A program made the translations under genes and the position numbers. From Gammaproteobacteria bacterium (GTDB taxonomy: Bacteria > Pseudomonadota > Gammaproteobacteria > UBA9214): a DNA stretch of 7,423 nt. The first letter of the stretch is position 1; each line of letters starts with the position of its first letter. The stretch is taken from assembly GCA_030632175.1 (NCBI GenBank), contig DAOVVG010000115.1, positions 1-7,423 on the forward strand, in the 5' to 3' direction. The notes under the pieces were generated by a model, which did no database searches, had not been told where the DNA came from, and saw only the letters and a program-made list of their open reading frames with translations. Below, one piece after another: positions 6,207-7,423 of the stretch.

Positions 6207-6260
6207 ACCTAACGCTCGAATACGAGACGCCGGCGGAGCGATTTAATGCATGTGTTGCGT
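6207..6260 (-). repeat. attC-like recombination site, degenerate, upstream of the 343-aa membrane protein gene
   Basis: On the minus strand the element ends in GAGCGTTAGGTGGC, the typical 3' end of an attC, with a perfect GTTRRRY core (GTTAGGT, plus-strand 6207-6213). Its 5' end is ACGCAAC (6254-6260), one base off RYYYAAC. Then come 15 nt ending in AAATCG, a GC-rich centre, and CGTATTCGAGC. The outer boxes pair at five of seven positions. The length of 54 nt is at the short end of known sites. The membrane protein start codon lies 37 nt beyond, as is common for the first gene after an attC. Confidence 0.45.
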
Positions 6261-6271
6261 CAACCGGTTGA
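6260..6271. repeat. 12-bp perfect palindrome inside a larger inverted repeat
   Basis: TCAACCGGTTGA is fully self-complementary. It lies between GCGATTT (6238-6244) and its complement AAATCGC (6271-6277), so the edge of the attC-like element and this palindrome could fold into one larger structure. Confidence 0.6.
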
Positions 6272-6363
6272 AATCGCAGTCTGTAAGCGGTCATTCGCTA
6301 CTGACAGGTAAGCCCCTTTCAAAAACCGTGGTCTGCCCCCCTTTTTCCTGGCGGTAAGAAATC

Positions 6364-7200
6364 CTAGGGTAGTTCCCGGCTGGGTGCCAGCCTGATGCCG
6401 ATCGGCCCGCTCGGGAGATAGAAATCGAGTTGCTGTTCATCCCGTTGCACCCGCACCAGCACCAGTGCGCCGGTAGCCCCCTGGGTAACCAGTGCGTTTA
6501 GTTCTTGACTGGTGAACACACGCTGGCCGTCATACTCAATGACCCGGTCGTTGGCCCGCAGGCCATACTGGTCAGCGGTCGAGTTCTGCATGATGTCGCG
6601 CACGGCGACCCGGTTGTTTCGCCCGAGAGCATAAAGCATGCGCTCGTAGGCATCATCCCCGATCTCTGGGCGCAATTCCTGGTACGCGTTTTGAGCCTGG
6701 CGCAGCTCCTTGTTGTAGCGGGCAGTCTTGAGCCAGCCCTCGCGGCTGGCGCTATCCTTTATGTGCAACTTCTTCAGGTCGTACTCGTCGAGACGCGCCT
6801 GAATCAAGGCCGCCTGCTCTGCCGGGATACCGGTTGCGATCAGGGCTTCGATGCTAGTGCGGAAGGTCTGTGCCGGTGTGGGGGGTTCTGTTTCCACATT
6901 TGTTTCTGATGCCGGTTCCCCGTTTCCGGTGTCCGGATACATCCCAAGCTTCCCGATCACCGCCTCCAACGCCACGACCCGTTCGACCAGCCATACCCGC
7001 TCCTGCTCGGCTTGCGCGAGCCGCTGCTGCAGTCGGGTAAGAGTGTCATCCGGGTTGTCTTTATACCGGCGGGCAACCTCCGGCGCGTCCGAGTCGGTTG
7101 CAGCGCTGCGCAACAGATAGTACCCGGCGAGAATGCCGAGACACAGCACCACAATCAGAAGAAGGCTTTGCCTGCAAAATAGGAGACTCTCGTTTTTCAT
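6364..7200 (-). CDS. Membrane-anchored coiled-coil protein with C-terminal PDZ domain
   Basis: A 278-aa protein. One N-terminal hydrophobic helix (about 12-30) should anchor it with the rest in the periplasm. Residues 52-85 (TLTRLQQRLAQAEQERVWLVERVVALEAVIGKL) form a short coiled coil. A Pro/Glu/Thr-rich linker follows (89-110). A helical region (112-192) holds the striking DSASREGWLKTARYNKELRQ. A PDZ domain covers about 195-272: VAVRDIMQNSTADQYGLRANDRVIEYDGQRVFTSQEL has the usual GLRxxDxI turn. There is no protease domain, so it is not a DegP/RseP-type protease; an adaptor or scaffold role in the envelope is inference. The start has no clear Shine-Dalgarno sequence, but the ATG at 7198-7200 gives the expected anchor and a promoter candidate precedes it. 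No convincing terminator follows the stop at 6364. Confidence 0.88.
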   Translation of the reverse strand: MKNESLLFCRQSLLLIVVLCLGILAGYYLLRSAATDSDAPEVARRYKDNPDDTLTRLQQRLAQAEQERVWLVERVVALEAVIGKLGMYPDTGNGEPASETNVETEPPTPAQTFRTSIEALIATGIPAEQAALIQARLDEYDLKKLHIKDSASREGWLKTARYNKELRQAQNAYQELRPEIGDDAYERMLYALGRNNRVAVRDIMQNSTADQYGLRANDRVIEYDGQRVFTSQELNALVTQGATGALVLVRVQRDEQQLDFYLPSGPIGIRLAPSRELP

Positions 7201-7228
7201 TGTTTAGTAGTTTACATCTAATGTGAGC

Positions 7229-7256
7229 AGTATCCCGCGGAGCACACAAGTGCCAA
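7229..7256 (-). promoter_or_regulatory. Candidate promoter of the PDZ-protein gene
   Basis: On the minus strand TTGGCA (7251-7256) matches the -35 box at five of six positions and GATACT (7229-7234) matches the -10 at four of six, with a 16-nt spacer. The start would fall near 7222, leaving a short leader of about 22 nt. The rest of 7201-7423 shows no gene that can be supported. Confidence 0.35.
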
Positions 7257-7259
7257 CTA

Positions 7260-7275
7260 CATTAGCACGCTAATG
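7260..7275. promoter_or_regulatory. Operator-like dyad upstream of the PDZ-protein gene
   Basis: CATTAGC (7260-7266) and GCTAATG (7269-7275) form a perfect 7-bp inverted repeat around AC. The half-site CTAATG recurs at 7218-7223, near the predicted transcription start. The dyad lies just upstream of the candidate -35 box, a position typical for an activator site. Confidence 0.4.
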
Positions 7276-7423
7276 GCTTTCAGGACTGCGAGTTCGGCCA
7301 TAGGAACCCCTGTTCATCTATTTATATTCGAGACAGCTAAACGACCTGTTACGGGTGGAAACTTGCCGTTCCAGGCACCTCACTCACTGATTGCCAGCAT
7401 AGATTACAGGGACTGGGAACCGG

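Noticed and set aside
6310..6363. Terminator after the PDZ gene
   Set aside because: The best minus-strand stem is only 4 bp (ACCG/CGGT) before TTTT, with a loop over 20 nt; not convincing.
6505..6909. Plus-strand 134-aa frame opposite the PDZ gene
   Set aside because: Shadow frame; the minus-strand protein has a clear domain order.
7240..7257. Sigma54-like promoter TTGGCAC...TGCTC on the minus strand
   Set aside because: The distance between the GG and GC elements is one base short of the strict sigma54 spacing.
7276..7423. Possible structured RNA or upstream gene end at the right edge
   Set aside because: Only short imperfect stems (such as TGGAA/TTCCA) and a 25-codon open stretch on the minus strand; no known RNA or protein is recognised.

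Overview
The window looks like a piece of a gammaproteobacterial chromosome. The main evidence is the gene content: a DolP/YraP-type double-BON protein, a TrhO (YceA) tRNA hydroxylase, a KefC/YbaL-type antiporter and a small protein that looks like the DUF5062 family of marine Gammaproteobacteria. No rRNA, tRNA, IS element or CRISPR was found, so I do not name a genus. Most of the window is moderately GC-rich. The stretch 4634-6250 is visibly richer in A+T.

Layout. On the plus strand from the left edge: the 3' part of dolP (2-439); an intergenic spacer with two hairpins and a promoter; trhO (596-1588); a 69-aa membrane protein that resembles a fragment of a YeeE/YedE transporter (1647-1856); a 542-aa CPA2 cation:proton antiporter with a cytoplasmic TrkA-N domain (1895-3523); an 86-aa DUF5062-like protein (3583-3843). 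A 383-nt gap with a promoter candidate and several possible RNA hairpins then leads to a secreted 83-aa EF-hand protein (4227-4478), which ends at a textbook intrinsic terminator (4563-4598).

The strand then flips. On the minus strand lie a VOC-fold protein (4634-4996), a polytopic membrane protein with a DUF2157-like N-terminus (5138-6169) and a membrane-anchored coiled-coil/PDZ protein (6364-7200). The 343-aa membrane protein gene is bracketed by two degenerate elements (5070-5128 and 6207-6260) that resemble integron attC sites. Both point the same way as the genes. The simplest reading is a relic of a cassette array (membrane protein cassette, then VOC cassette) without an integrase in view, inserted between the EF-hand gene and the PDZ gene. 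This is the most unusual part of the window.

Functional links are loose. TrhO (translation), the antiporter (pH/K+ or Na+ homeostasis), DolP and the PDZ protein (envelope) are housekeeping or stress-type genes. The cassette genes are accessory. No complete known defence, secretion or biosynthetic system is visible, and I do not claim one.
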